Shown one piece after another: positions 23,475 through 34,104 of a DNA stretch of 64,000 nucleotides (the stretch's first letter is position 1; every line of letters starts with the position of its first letter). Source of the DNA: Isoetes taiwanensis (taxonomy: Eukaryota; Streptophyta; Lycopodiopsida; Isoetales; Isoetaceae); NCBI GenBank assembly GCA_021234155.1, contig JAJEKV010000063.1:1584947-1648946 (forward strand). Direction: 5' to 3'. The notes beneath the pieces were generated by a model. The model worked only from the letters and a program-made list of their open reading frames with translations. It was not told the DNA's origin and made no database searches. The position numbers were made by a program, and so were the translations under genes.

Positions 23475-23540
23475 GGAATTTGGTTAAGGGAGATTGATAG
23501 GAGTTGTGCTACCCTAAGTCTAGGGTTCAAGCCCAACTAT
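23475..23540 (+). repeat. tRNA-derived SINE-like segment
   Basis: TTTGGTTAAGGGAG resembles an A box, and GGGTTCAAGCCC about 40 nt later resembles a B box. No tRNA cloverleaf closes. Confidence 0.45.
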
Positions 23541-24472
23541 ATACCCATTTTGGACCTGTACCCGTTTTGCCTCAAGCTTCTTGAATGCGTATGAGCCTTG
23601 CCTCTCATTTTGGCTCTTAATAAACATTCTTCTCTGGCCTTATATTCTTGAGAATCGGTCAATCAATTTACCGCTTGATAATAAACTAGCAACAACCAAG
23701 TAAGTAGACTTATTTTCTATTTCTATTGCTAGCATATGCACCACAATAGACCCACGACCATTCATTGCCTCCATATATGCTTGGCCCATCCCCATTTGAG
23801 AACTTAGGTCCCCATTTGTTTACATTTCACTTCGCCCCCATTTGGCCTTCGCCCCCATCTTGGCAATATGAGTTAACTTAGCAAAAGACATGTTGGCATG
23901 TTAAATGTCTATGTTAAACAAGCCCAAGTTTGTAACATAAAAACGTGTGTGTGGTTCGTATAAAAAAAAATCGAATTAAACAGACATGCATGTTAAAAAT
24001 AAATAAAATTGAAGGCACATATTAGTTGTAGGTTGCACTCACTAGATATGCATGTTGACTGATGCATTACAAACGTTTATAAAAGTAAAATAGAAGGTGC
24101 ATTACAAATGTCTTTATTGCCCGTTTTTTGGTCTCTTCAAACATGGTTGAGGCTCTAGTACTTTTCATAAAATTTGTAGTGCTAATAATGACAATTTGGC
24201 TTCCTTAGATGTTTCAAATTGTCTCAGGTTATATCACCTTTTCTTTAGATACATCTAGCTCATCTTCATGTGTCTACAAAATCTAAGGTGTCAATGTCCT
24301 AATCAGTTAATGTTTTATTCAATAGATGAAGATTTCAGCTACCAATGGGCATGAGATTCGAGGACAATTGATGCAAGATTCAACATACATAGCAAAGGAC
24401 GACAGATAAGTTTTTTTTCCCCTCTGATGAGTTATTTTTCAACGTATTACGTATTTATATATAGACTTATAT

Positions 24473-27270
24473 TTGGATAACATAAAGATAGTGATGGAGA
24501 ATAGTAGTCAAATTACATGGACAAATAGAGTCCGGATTGTTAGACAATCTAGAGAGACAATAGGAGGAGAGAGGAAACGAGAGAGAGAAAGGGAGCATTA
24601 TGCAAACTTATCCGGGGAACAAAGGGAGAGAATTGACAAAGACCTAAGAGAGCGTCGTGCAAATTTAGTTGAGGGCGATAGACAGAGACTTCGACAAAGA
24701 GAAAGAGAGCGCTATGAAAGTTTGGTAGATGAAAATAGACAGAGAGTGAGAGAGAGAGCTAGGGAATATGCAAGGCAACGTGCAAGGCAACGCCAATCCG
24801 GAAGAATAGATGAGCAAGATATGTTTGTAGATGGTGCCAGCCTTATGTCCCTACGTGTGGTAGCTAGCTCAAACTTAGTCGAGGAGAAGACAGTAGCAGC
24901 CAAATTTACTAATACTGAGGAGCCAAGTATAGGGACCTCAACAGATAGTGAGGGAAATAGAGAGAGAAATTGTGAGAGAGTGAGGGGGCATTCTGAAGAT
25001 CTAAATGAGCAAGAGAGAGAGAGAGAGCGACAGAGAGAAGCATTGTGTTATACGAATTTAACAGAGGTGGCATGCACATCACAACGCCTTTGTGGAGGTA
25101 TGGGCGAAAATATAGATACTTTACAAATGGAGGTAGATGCCGCGTGTACGAATATAAGGGTAGATGCCCCATCAATGAACACAACCATCTTCGGTTCTCT
25201 TGATTCATCCACGACCTCCATACCCATTATGACGCCGCATTCAGATATATCTAATCAATCAGAAAACCAACATGAGGGCTCAATGAGTGAGTGGGCTTCG
25301 ATGCATTGGCGAGCTCGTGCGCGTCACATGAACTCGGCAGCAAATCATAGATATACGATGTGTATATGGAATAAGAGATGCACGTATTGCCAAATTCCAT
25401 TATTAAATACTGAAAAAAATGGTTTCTGCTGCAACAATGGAAGATGGTTATTGCCACCTTTACCCCATCTCCCTGTGGCATTGTATAATCTCTACAACAT
25501 ACCAGACTTTGCAAAGTTAGCGAGAAAGGTAAATAGATTGTTCTGCTTTAGTGTTCTTGGAGTAAGTGGACAATTCGTAGATTTAGAGTTTCCTTCGTCC
25601 GTAACCATAACAGGTCGAACGTATCATCGACTACGAGCCAGCGGAGAAACAGGTCATCCAATACATTGGTATATGTATGATGAATCAGAGAGATATATAC
25701 ATGCTAGAGGTCAGAGTGTGCCATTTCAATAGGTCGGTATCATAGGCTCAATTCTTGATCAAGTAAACCCTTTTATTCAAAATCTTCGAACAATGGGAAG
25801 CATGCACATGCCATCGGCATATATAACTGTACGAGGTGCAACTGCAAGTGACGATATCGCAGCTATCGTGGATGTTAACAGTACAGCTGATATTGCACCT
25901 CGAGTTGCCGGCTTTTGGGTAAAAAACGAGGGTGAACCAACCTTTGTAAATATACTTGATCCCATGTACGAGCCATTGCAATATCCTCTCATATTCCCGC
26001 ATGGCATAATTGGTTGGGGCCTCAGAAATGAATACGGTCTTACACAGTTACAATGGTACAGAGCTAGGTTGCTCCATGAAGACCGATTTGTCCAACTTGG
26101 CCGTCTTTGTGGAGAGTACTTGGTTGACATGTACTCAAGAGTCGAAGATGCACGATTGAATTACTTTAGAACATCGGCATTCCGTAATAGGAGAATACAA
26201 TATGATGAGGACTATTCGGAGCAAGAGAATGATGATCGAAGTGACGTTGTCTTGCCATCCTCTTTCTTAGGAGGTCAAAGGTGGTGCTCCGTTCAAGTTG
26301 CTGATGCATTGGCTCTGTCTAGAGCAAAAGGCCGCCCAACTTTGTTTATCACCATGACAACGAATACCGATTGGCCAGAAATAAAGGCCATTCTCAGGCC
26401 CGGACAAAATGCATCTGATGTTCCTATGTTCGTTGTCCGCTGTTTCCATGGGAGATTGCAACGGTTAAAAGAGCTCCTTCATAAGTTTTTTCAGCAGATA
26501 TCATATGTAATAACTGTCATAGAATTTCAAAAACGCGGATTGCCCCATTCCCACCTCGTCGTGCGAACCGAGCCTGAGATACCTGTTGAGTGCATCGATG
26601 AGATCATCTCCGCCGAATTACCTGCAGATCCAGTCCTTCGAGGGCAAGTTCAAAAATTTATGATTCATAAGCATACTCATAGATGCTCACGCCGGATAAC
26701 TTTATTACTTCTACAGATATCCGAAGGATATCACTCCAACGACATATCTCGACTCAAAGGGTTATGTCCAGTATAGGAGAAGAACTATAGATGATGTATG
26801 GATGGTGCCATATAATGCATTTTTGCTCCATGAATTGGATTGCCACATTATGGTGGATATAGCATCTACAGTACATATATTCTCATACCTTTATGGATAC
26901 ATATATAAAGGATTCGACAGCGGCAGCTTTCGAGTTACCCAAGAGAGGCATTCGTCATTCATACCGTCGTCATTAAGCAATCAGCATGAAGAACCTGCAG
27001 AAAGCTCATCGAGAAACAATATTGATAGAGAGCGTGTCACGGGTCAACCATCAGTAATGAAGAGTACCATAAATGGGTCATCAGAGAACATTTCATCTGA
27101 TCAGGTTCCTAAAAGACCTCCCAGGGATGACATACAGGATTACTTGAGGGCACGGTATTTATCCGCAACGGAGGCGGCATGGAGGACAATGTCCTATGAT
27201 ATAATAAGCGTCCTGCTGTTAAATGTCTACCATTACATCTACCACTGTCTAGCACACGTTCATTGTTAGA
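24473..27270 (+). pseudogene. Helitron N-terminal and Rep (HUH) region, interrupted
   Basis: Would nick single-stranded DNA to start rolling-circle transposition. The first 110 codons are a charged Arg/Glu repeat region; a Cys-rich segment (CIWNKRCTYCQ, FCCNNGRW) follows. A TAG at 25730-25732 interrupts the frame, which then continues unchanged. The Rep part shows LFITMTTNTDWPEI and the HUH motif QKRGLPHSHLVV. A frameshift near 26700 moves to another frame carrying the Tyr motif FSYLYGYIYKGFD and RYLSATEAAWR. Near 27212 the frame shifts back. Key Rep residues (His pair, Tyr pair) are all present, so decay is recent or partly a sequence error. About 20 residues around the Cys segment before the Tyr motif seem to be missing. 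Confidence 0.85.
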
Positions 27271-27343
27271 TCGATACTTTTTACGTCCTTTAGATGCTGG
27301 GTTTGATACGTTCACGTACATTCAGTATCACGAATAACACACA

Positions 27344-29332
27344 TTGATAGCATTCAATTCTGCCTTGGTAAATGTACCTGGGAACTATGTAGAACAAGAA
27401 CGAGAAGGATTCGTGACCAATATAGTGAAGAAAAGAGTGAGGAAGCCAATAGTTTGTAGAATACGATTGCTATTGCCTCGCGTGGGAGAGGCATTTTACT
27501 TGAGACAAATTTTGCTGCACTGCCCTGCAAGGACATGGGATGAGCTGAAATTCATCAATGGACAACAATATGAAACGTACCAGCAAGCTGCCGAGGCAGA
27601 AGGGTTGCTTGCGGCACATAACGAGGCTATATTAGTGATGGAAGAAGCTGCTTTCTTATCATTGAGTCCCACACAGCTGCGGTTTCTTTTTGCCATGTTA
27701 CTGCTGGACCAAGCTCCAGCAATTGAGCTATGGAGCATGTTCAAAGTACCAATGAGTGTTGACCTGCTAGACGAGTACCCAAATGATGAAACAATCGCTT
27801 TTAATGAATCCCTTCATTTAATCAACAACATTCTAACACAACATAGTACCAACATCATGGCATTTGGTCTCCAACTGCAGCCTCGTCTTGGAAGAGATGT
27901 CATGCATGAATTGCGAAAATTTTCCGACCATGGACGGTACTTAGATGAAGTAATGCAAATGACAATAATGAAAAATGACCAACGAAAGATATATAGTTTC
28001 GTTCGGGAATGGCTTGAATCCCTAGAAAGCAACCAACCTTTGTTCATCGATGGAAAGGCCGGCAGAGGTAAAACATTCCTTCTAAATTGCATATGCCTAT
28101 TGATACGAGGCAAACAAGGCATAGTTCTTCCATGCGGTACGACAGCATTAGCAGGTCTCCAATACCCGGGAGGACGAACAGCCCATTCGTTGTTCCAAAT
28201 CCCCGTAGAAGAAAATAACGCAGGGCTTCATTCAATGATAGAACATGATTCTGGAGCAGTGGATCTACTCATTGCAGCTAAGGTCATCATCTGGGATGAA
28301 TTTCCAATTGCCAATAAAGCTGTCATAGAAAGTACCCATCATCTATTACAACGACTATGCAGGAACACTCTTCCCTTTGGAGGCAAGCATTTCATTGCTT
28401 CTGGAGATTTTAGACAAGTCGCGCCTGTTGTAAAGGGAGGGGGGAGAAATGCAGCATATAATGCATCCATAAAATCCTCATCACTGTGGCAAACTTTTCG
28501 TGTAATGAGATTGGAAGAGCCGATCCGTAATGCAGCTGACCCTGAACTAATGCGTTTCGTCGATCACATAGGAGAAAATTGGGAGGACCCGACAGTCTCA
28601 CTAGATATATTTAATATAACTACTAGCATAGAAGATAGCATTGAATTTTTATATCCATGTGACATACTCCGAAATCCAATTTCATGTAAGACAAGAAATA
28701 CATTGTCGACAATTAATAAGAGTGTTGATAGCTTCAATGATCGCATTCTTGGTAGAGTTCCTAGTCCTGACAAATCATATTATAGTCATGACCACATCAC
28801 CGAGCAAGATGAAATCATACGCGACCACCCTTATGCAACCTCTGATTTCCTTAATAACTTCACACATTCCGGAATACCCAACCATGAGCTGAGGCTTAAA
28901 GTAGGGGCCATATGCCACATTATGAAACAGTTGGATATGGAAAAGGGTTTGGTAAAAAATGCGAGAGTTATGGTCGTGTCAATGCACACAAAATTTGTCA
29001 TGGTGAAAGTACTAGACGAGGCATCGCATGACGATGCATGTACATACCCGATTTCTAGAACTGACTTTTTCTATCAACCAGAGAACCGGCCCTGGACCAT
29101 TCACAGACGACAATTGCCACTCCGTTTATCTTATTCGACCACCTTCAATAGCTGCCAGGGGCTGACATTGGATCGCGTTGTTATTGACCTGCGTACCGAT
29201 GTATTTGCACATGGCCAGTTATACACGGCTCTTACTCGCATGCGGAAGAGAGAAGACGCACTCATCCTCCTCTCACCAGAGAATACATCGAGGCGTACCA
29301 AAAATATCGTCTATAAGGAGCTCCTCTGTTGA
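27344..29332 (+). CDS. Helitron PIF1-like helicase, open
   Basis: 662 codons without a break. The frame is shared upstream to about 27215, separated only by TAA at 27335. Superfamily 1B helicase features: Walker A GKAGRGKT (about residue 237), Walker B region KVIIWDEFPI, then SGDFRQVAPVV, MRLEEPIRN, a C-terminal segment LSYSTTFNSCQGLTLDRVV and motif VI HGQLYTALTRMR. PIF1-like helicases unwind donor DNA during Helitron transposition. As the only long uninterrupted ORF in the element, it may have decayed less, or chance has spared it. A stand-alone helicase cannot transpose. Confidence 0.9.
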   Translation: MIAFNSALVNVPGNYVEQEREGFVTNIVKKRVRKPIVCRIRLLLPRVGEAFYLRQILLHCPARTWDELKFINGQQYETYQQAAEAEGLLAAHNEAILVMEEAAFLSLSPTQLRFLFAMLLLDQAPAIELWSMFKVPMSVDLLDEYPNDETIAFNESLHLINNILTQHSTNIMAFGLQLQPRLGRDVMHELRKFSDHGRYLDEVMQMTIMKNDQRKIYSFVREWLESLESNQPLFIDGKAGRGKTFLLNCICLLIRGKQGIVLPCGTTALAGLQYPGGRTAHSLFQIPVEENNAGLHSMIEHDSGAVDLLIAAKVIIWDEFPIANKAVIESTHHLLQRLCRNTLPFGGKHFIASGDFRQVAPVVKGGGRNAAYNASIKSSSLWQTFRVMRLEEPIRNAADPELMRFVDHIGENWEDPTVSLDIFNITTSIEDSIEFLYPCDILRNPISCKTRNTLSTINKSVDSFNDRILGRVPSPDKSYYSHDHITEQDEIIRDHPYATSDFLNNFTHSGIPNHELRLKVGAICHIMKQLDMEKGLVKNARVMVVSMHTKFVMVKVLDEASHDDACTYPISRTDFFYQPENRPWTIHRRQLPLRLSYSTTFNSCQGLTLDRVVIDLRTDVFAHGQLYTALTRMRKREDALILLSPENTSRRTKNIVYKELLC

Positions 29333-29376
29333 TAAGGTACTTTTTTAGCTCTTCTTTGTAGTGTTTACAAAGGATG

Positions 29377-29525
29377 GTGTAGCAGTGTATCGTCTGCAAG
29401 GGGTTAAACTTCAAGTAAGGTATGTCCTCTGCCTTTCATATGTATGGTATTGTACAGTTTACAATGTAGCAGTGTATCGTCTGCAAGAAGATGAACTTTA
29501 AGTAAGGTATGTCCTTTGCCTTTCA
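29377..29525 (+). repeat. tandem duplication after the helicase
   Basis: 29377-29437 and 29465-29525 share TGTAGCAGTGTATCGTCTGC and AAGTAAGGTATGTCCT segments. The spacing is 88 bp. Confidence 0.85.
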
Positions 29526-29706
29526 CAGGTACCATATGATGTGATGATCCTCTTATCTCCAGACAAATTGTCTGGAACAAATTGTGCTAACGTGTGTTTT
29601 CTCTGGCCGCTATTTAGACAGGTACAGACGACTTCTTCAGTCCTCTTCTATAGATGACACCATTCAGAAGTTATTCAGATAAGAAAAAAAAAAATCCTTT
29701 CCTTGC

Positions 29707-30203
29707 CCAGACGATAGATGACGTGCTATCTGATTACCATGGGATTCCCTCTCATTCATTTTTTTTTGCTTTGAGGAATTGAAAAGAGAGGCAACAAAGG
29801 AATAGAATAAATAACCATCGCGGATGCCGACCTAGTGGTCAAGCTTATTGGTAATAGGTGACCCCTATCCAAAGCCCAAAACCCACCATTTGTCATTAGA
29901 TGCAAAAAATAAATGAAAAGAACATTCATCGCGGTAACAGCCTAGTGGTCAAGCTATTGGTAATGGGTGACCCCCATCCAAAAGCCATATCCCGCTAACT
30001 GTCATCGGATGCAAAAATAAAATAAAATAAATGTCCATCGCGGTAACAGCCTAGTGGTCAAGCTGTCGGTAATGGGCAATCCCCACCTAGGCCCAAAACC
30101 CACTGGCTGTCATCGGATGCCAAAAGAAGAGACGGGACACACAATAATGGGAATCCCATGGTAGTCGGTTATAGCACCTATCTATCCTCTGGGCACAAAA
30201 CAA
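29707..30203. repeat. inverted repeat enclosing a tandem array
   Basis: 29707-29760 (minus) and 30147-30203 (plus) are imperfect reverse complements of about 54 bp, sharing GGGAATCCCATGGTA and ATAGCAC...TCTGGGCA. Between them lies a three-copy tandem array. The right arm runs into copy B of the GC-hairpin repeat. Confidence 0.75.
29813..30122 (+). repeat. three tandem ~108-bp units with Pol III A-box-like motif
   Basis: Units start at about 29813, 29921 and 30030. Each has ATCGCGG, GCCTAGTGGTCAAGCT (A-box-like), GTAATGGG, then an A-rich end (TGCAAAAATAAA). They look like heads of a tRNA-derived SINE arranged head to tail. Confidence 0.8.
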
Positions 30204-30359
30204 ATGGCAATAATGCAGGTTCAACTCCTGCATGTTCTCTCGCACCTCAAGCATGTCCAGAACTGAGATCTATTCGACTTATCACAAAAGTTCTTTTGCA
30301 GCGGGTTGGAGAAGAGAAATGTTCGCGGCGGCCTTGGCCGCCGCGATAAATTTCTTGTA
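30191..30359 (+). repeat. GC-hairpin repeat, copy B (3' end facing right)
   Basis: Highly similar to copy A in reverse orientation: GGCAATAATGCAGGTTCAAC, TATTCGACTTATCAC, GCGGGTTGGAGAAGAG, a GC hairpin (30324-30345), then the end TAAATTTCTTGTA. Confidence 0.85.
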
Positions 30360-31227
30360 TAAATTATAGCTAAACCACAAATTTCTCACCATGTGAAATT
30401 GGTTGTTTTACTAACACAAGCTATTAACATGCACAATATCATAGGTAACATATGCACCATATAAGAACGTTAGATGCAATGGAACTTTGCAAAATTAGTA
30501 GCACACACGTTATCTAATATTATTATTTTTTCGTAAGAAAGACATGTGACATGACACATTTTGGACCTTGCATTAATTGGCATCATGTGACCTTATTTTA
30601 TTTTAACATTGCCACACGAGCGTCTTAAATATTATCTGTCATGTTTGAACCAACGTGAAATCTGAAAAACCCCGTGTGTTTTTGGGTTGCCCCTAGGGGG
30701 GCAAACCCTCGTTTATGTGGGTATGTGGGCATATCCAAGGTATATGCCGGCATATGCCTAGCATATACTGGTGACTGCTAAAAACTGGCTGGTGCCTGTA
30801 AGTGCTCGGTCATCCAGCCCATTCCTTCGCAGGCGTGGCTATGGCTGTTTTTGCTTGATTAGGATAGAGCTTCAGAGTCCTTACCACATTCTGATTATGG
30901 GAGATGGTGGCTTCACAGAGGGAGGCTGGTGATTTGGTTTCTGGCCACAAATTTCTTTCTAGGCTCGCGATCCGAAGAGTAGCACATCCAACTGCGCGTT
31001 AGGGTAAGAGGTATTTTCTAATAAGATGAGCATTGCTGATCTCTGTTAGCCGATTTGAAGGGCATTGATAAAAGCCCTCAAAATCCATAGATGAGCAAAG
31101 CATTTCTAAGAAATTCGGACCAACATAGCAGGTATTCCTTAGCTCTCCATAATCCAGACCTAAAAGATCAGATGTGAATATATTTGCATGCAAGAAGACA
31201 GTAAAAGAAAAGTAGCACCATACCCAA
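30360..31227. other. no gene; one dispersed repeat inside
   Basis: Holds the repeat at 30671-30772. Otherwise no signature. Confidence 0.5.
30671..30772 (+). repeat. dispersed repeat with CCCCTAGGGG core, partner at 57652-57748 (minus)
   Basis: Shares TTTTTGGGTTGCCCCTAGGG, TGTTTATGTGGGT-like and GGTATATGCC segments with the reverse complement of 57652-57748. Confidence 0.75.
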
Positions 31228-31602
31228 ATGCTAAGAGATGCGGCAGAGCAAGAACTGAAAACGTTATTGGGCCGACTAAGAACACCTGGATTTCAAAAGG
31301 ATTATGCTTTATACGCATTTATTTTGCAGCAACGCAGTGTTTCACGAGCCCTAGTTGTGGGAAAGCTCGTTCATGGTCAGCTTTTGAAAAAAATACATGA
31401 AAAAAATGTCTATTTGAGCAACTTAGTCATAGGCATGTACAGCAAGTGTGGTGCATCGAATGGACAACATTGCTTGAAGGTTGCAACTTGTAGTACTGTG
31501 CAAAGAGTGCAGGGATTCGATTTGCCTCCAGAAGATGTTACATCATCTCTACTAACCTCAGACTTCTTAAATGCACTTCATGAGCAGGAAGTTAAAAATT
31601 AA
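31228..31602 (+). pseudogene. PPR protein fragment (PLS-type repeat)
   Basis: Pentatricopeptide-repeat proteins bind organellar RNA. The frame reads YALYAFILQQRSVSRALVVG, KLVHGQLLKKIHEKNVYLS and NLVIGMYSKCG. This is the typical L/S repeat pattern of plant PLS-class PPRs (a GK-VH-QLLK helix, then a N-LI-MY-KCG helix). After MYSKCGAS the similarity stops; the remaining 60 codons are not PPR-like. Only about 1.5 repeats remain, with no organelle targeting peptide, so it is a relic or a captured exon. Confidence 0.7.
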
Positions 31603-31794
31603 GGCTGCATGCTCTTCCATGGATATTAGCAAAGCCAAGGCACTGATGGGTCTTAGAAGGACCACCGAAGTTGTTATTTAGCTTGAATAGCAAGGGCGTC
31701 TGCAAGGATGAACTGGCTGGGCATCAACTCGAGAACTTCCCTGCCTTTAGGTTCTACCACCCCGTTCTGCCATCTCTCAAATAATTCCATCTTA

Positions 31795-31880
31795 ACCAGG
31801 GACCCGGGGGGTTCACCTCTATATAAGGGGCATATGGCATGTGCGTGCATCAAGTCAGGAGAAACCCCTCTGTATACAGC
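31795..31880 (+). repeat. dispersed repeat, partner at 41040-41115 (minus)
   Basis: ACCAGGGACCCGGGGGGTTC and CATGTGCGTG segments match the reverse complement of 41040-41115. Confidence 0.55.
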
Positions 31881-32426
31881 TAACCCTCCATAGAAACCCC
31901 TATGTATACGGTCCCATACTGTCGAAGAATCATACCCGATTCCATACTTTTACCCCCAGTTTAAGCACTTCTTGCCCTACCCTCAACCTTATTTTTACGT
32001 CCGAATTTCATTCATGTATCCTACCCTCTACCGTATTTTTACATCCAGTCCGCAAATGTTGCATCCAGTCAGTATTTAGGGTTCTTCGTGGCGCCATTTG
32101 AGTTCAATGGTCACTCCAGAAAATAAGAAAGAAATACGCCTGGAATTTTATTTATTTTAATTAAATCGATTTTAGGATGACATCATAACGAAATTCATTA
32201 TTGATTAATGAATAATGACTTTAAATTAATTATTGTTCATGATTTTATTTTCGGGCACGTCTTTTAAGGACGTCATTATGGTGAACTTCGCCATGCAGCT
32301 GCCGCCAATGGCATAACCCGATCGAAGCTCTTCACCTCTTCTCATTCCCTCTAGCGCCTATTCCTCTCCTTCTCCCGATCCGACACTCCTTCTCCCGATC
32401 CGCCTATTCCTCTCCCACATCCGACA

Positions 32427-32744
32427 ATGGCGCGGATTAAGACCACCGCCCGGGTGCCCACTGAAGAATTCGTGGGCTCTGCTCCACCGAAGGAAGAGGC
32501 CGCGCCTGAGGAAGAGGCCGCGCCTGAGGAAGAGCCCAAGGGCACTAAGCTGAAGGTTGTCGCGAAATTTTCCTGCATGGAAGTGGTGCACATGCAAGAT
32601 CATGGAGCTCATATCACTGAAAAAGTTCAGCAATGGGTTGATCGGGTGACTCTTGCAGATGACCGGCTTTTGGAAATGAAAATCCGTGCAAGAGGGAACA
32701 ATCTGTATGTGCTGCTTAGGATGCCACCTCCGGACAGTTGGTGA
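32427..32744 (+). CDS. small protein with histone-H3-like N-terminus
   Basis: 105 codons, unknown function. The first eight residues after Met (ARIKTTAR) match the histone H3 tail (ARTKQTAR) at six positions, including Arg2, Lys4 and Arg8. There is no Lys9 and no histone fold. Next is an acidic repeat (EEAAPEEEAAPEEE) from an 18-bp direct duplication. The C-terminal 70 residues (KLKVVAKFSCMEVVHMQD to NNLYVLLRMPPPDSW) look like a small folded domain. The leader is CT-rich with a degenerate duplicated CCTATTCCTCTCC segment. The GC content is higher than in flanking DNA. It could be an expressed lineage-specific gene or part of a transposon. Confidence 0.5.
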   Translation: MARIKTTARVPTEEFVGSAPPKEEAAPEEEAAPEEEPKGTKLKVVAKFSCMEVVHMQDHGAHITEKVQQWVDRVTLADDRLLEMKIRARGNNLYVLLRMPPPDSW

Positions 32745-34089
32745 AGCGCCTCCGTTAGTCTGACCTCCGTTCCCGCCTCCGTTATTCTGATATCCGTTAA
32801 GTTATGCCCCGGGTTATGCCTCCAGGATGTCTATAATAATAGCTTAGGTTTTTTTATTTGCCATACGAAATCTCCCTGAACTTGTTTTGTAAAGCTCCTG
32901 ATCTGTTTTTTTTTTTTTGTAAAGCTCCTGATCTGATCTGTTTAGGACTGCTTTGTTTTGTAAATGGCCATGAAAACAGGGATGTAAACTGCCATGCGCA
33001 GGTGTGAACCTTCCTTTTTGTAAAGTATGTTATTATAATATGAATATGAAGCAGTTTCAGACATTGTTCTTGTGTTTTACTTTGTCTCTTAATATATTTC
33101 TTTTATGTAATGTTCTTAACCGAAATCAGACTTCAAACAATTTATGTTTTGTTGTTTCTAAAGTATGATTTTGATTATGTCTTATGTCTTCACGTCATGC
33201 CCTTAAAAGTAGAGTGTAGGGTAACAGCATCTGCTGTTTTGGAAGCATTTTATTATGCTTCTGTAAATGCTGCAAAAATAAATCATGGAGTAATGGAATC
33301 AGAAAGGCTTAAAGCACACCTAACTAACTAGTTCCACAAGCAACCAGTAGCCACTGTTTATTGCATTCAAAGTAAAGTTTAAACAAGATCACAGTTTCCA
33401 GCGTACAATGCATTAAGTAAAGCAAAGCAAATATAACATGCCCGAGATTTATACAAAGCAGAAAACTGCTCTTAAACTTAAACTGTTGAAATGGTAGCTT
33501 TCAAACCATATATAAAGATACATCAAATTTCGATTTTTTTTTTTCCGTGGCTAATATTTCTGTGTTCTGCCTCAGGCGAGGCCGACACGTGTGGATATTT
33601 TTTTTGGGACTTAAGTTGGAGACGCAGACCTAGATCCTTGGAAGGCCGGTCTTGGGTAGCAGCATGAGAGGAGAGCTCGATAACTGCTGGGACAAGAAGG
33701 AAAACGGATCAGGCAACAAGGGGAAAGGGACGGATCAGGCAAAGGAAAGGGGCGGAGGTAGAGACTACGAAGCAGTCTAAGCGTGGCAGAAGATTCGGGT
33801 AAGTGCTTACTTCACACTCTTCGGCCTGACAACAGCAGTGTATCCTAACATCTAGCTATGATGCCTGCTTCTAATAACGGGCTTATTTTATAGACAAACG
33901 GGCTTATTTTCGTAGGATCGGCAAACAAATTAGCTAGTCCAGACACGACAAAGCCTCCACGGCCGGATTAGAATGCATCTTGCACATACACCTTCTTTCA
34001 AGGCGAGAAATCCAAAGATTATCTAGAATTCTTCTTCATCCGCATGTCCAAAGATGAGTCCTCTCGTGGAAATATCTAAGGTTTATAAA
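32745..34089. other. no recognisable gene
   Basis: Includes the partner repeat at 33500-33605 (see 22760-22875). A 73-codon ORF at 33110-33331 has no signature. Confidence 0.5.
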
Positions 34090-34104
34090 TTTATTTGGTG
34101 AGGG

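Larger units (their letters stand above)
22345..24472. other. no recognisable gene
   Basis: AT-rich intergenic sequence on the left side of the Helitron. It contains one dispersed repeat (22760-22875) and one SINE-like segment (23475-23540). The 5' end of the Helitron probably lies here but no diagnostic terminus was recognised. Confidence 0.5.
24473..29332 (+). mobile_element. Helitron (rolling-circle transposon), coding region
   Basis: Encodes an N-terminal Helitron-like domain, a HUH-type Rep and a PIF1-like helicase in the usual order, on one strand. The termini (5' TC, 3' hairpin with CTRR) were not identified. The region right of the stop codon contains tandem duplications and SINE-like repeats. 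Outward-facing GC-hairpin repeats at 19816 and 30359 bracket it at a distance. Confidence 0.9.

Noticed and set aside
24712-25208. Minus-strand ORFs under the Helitron N-terminus.
   Set aside because: Antisense of the Arg/Glu repeat region, no motif.
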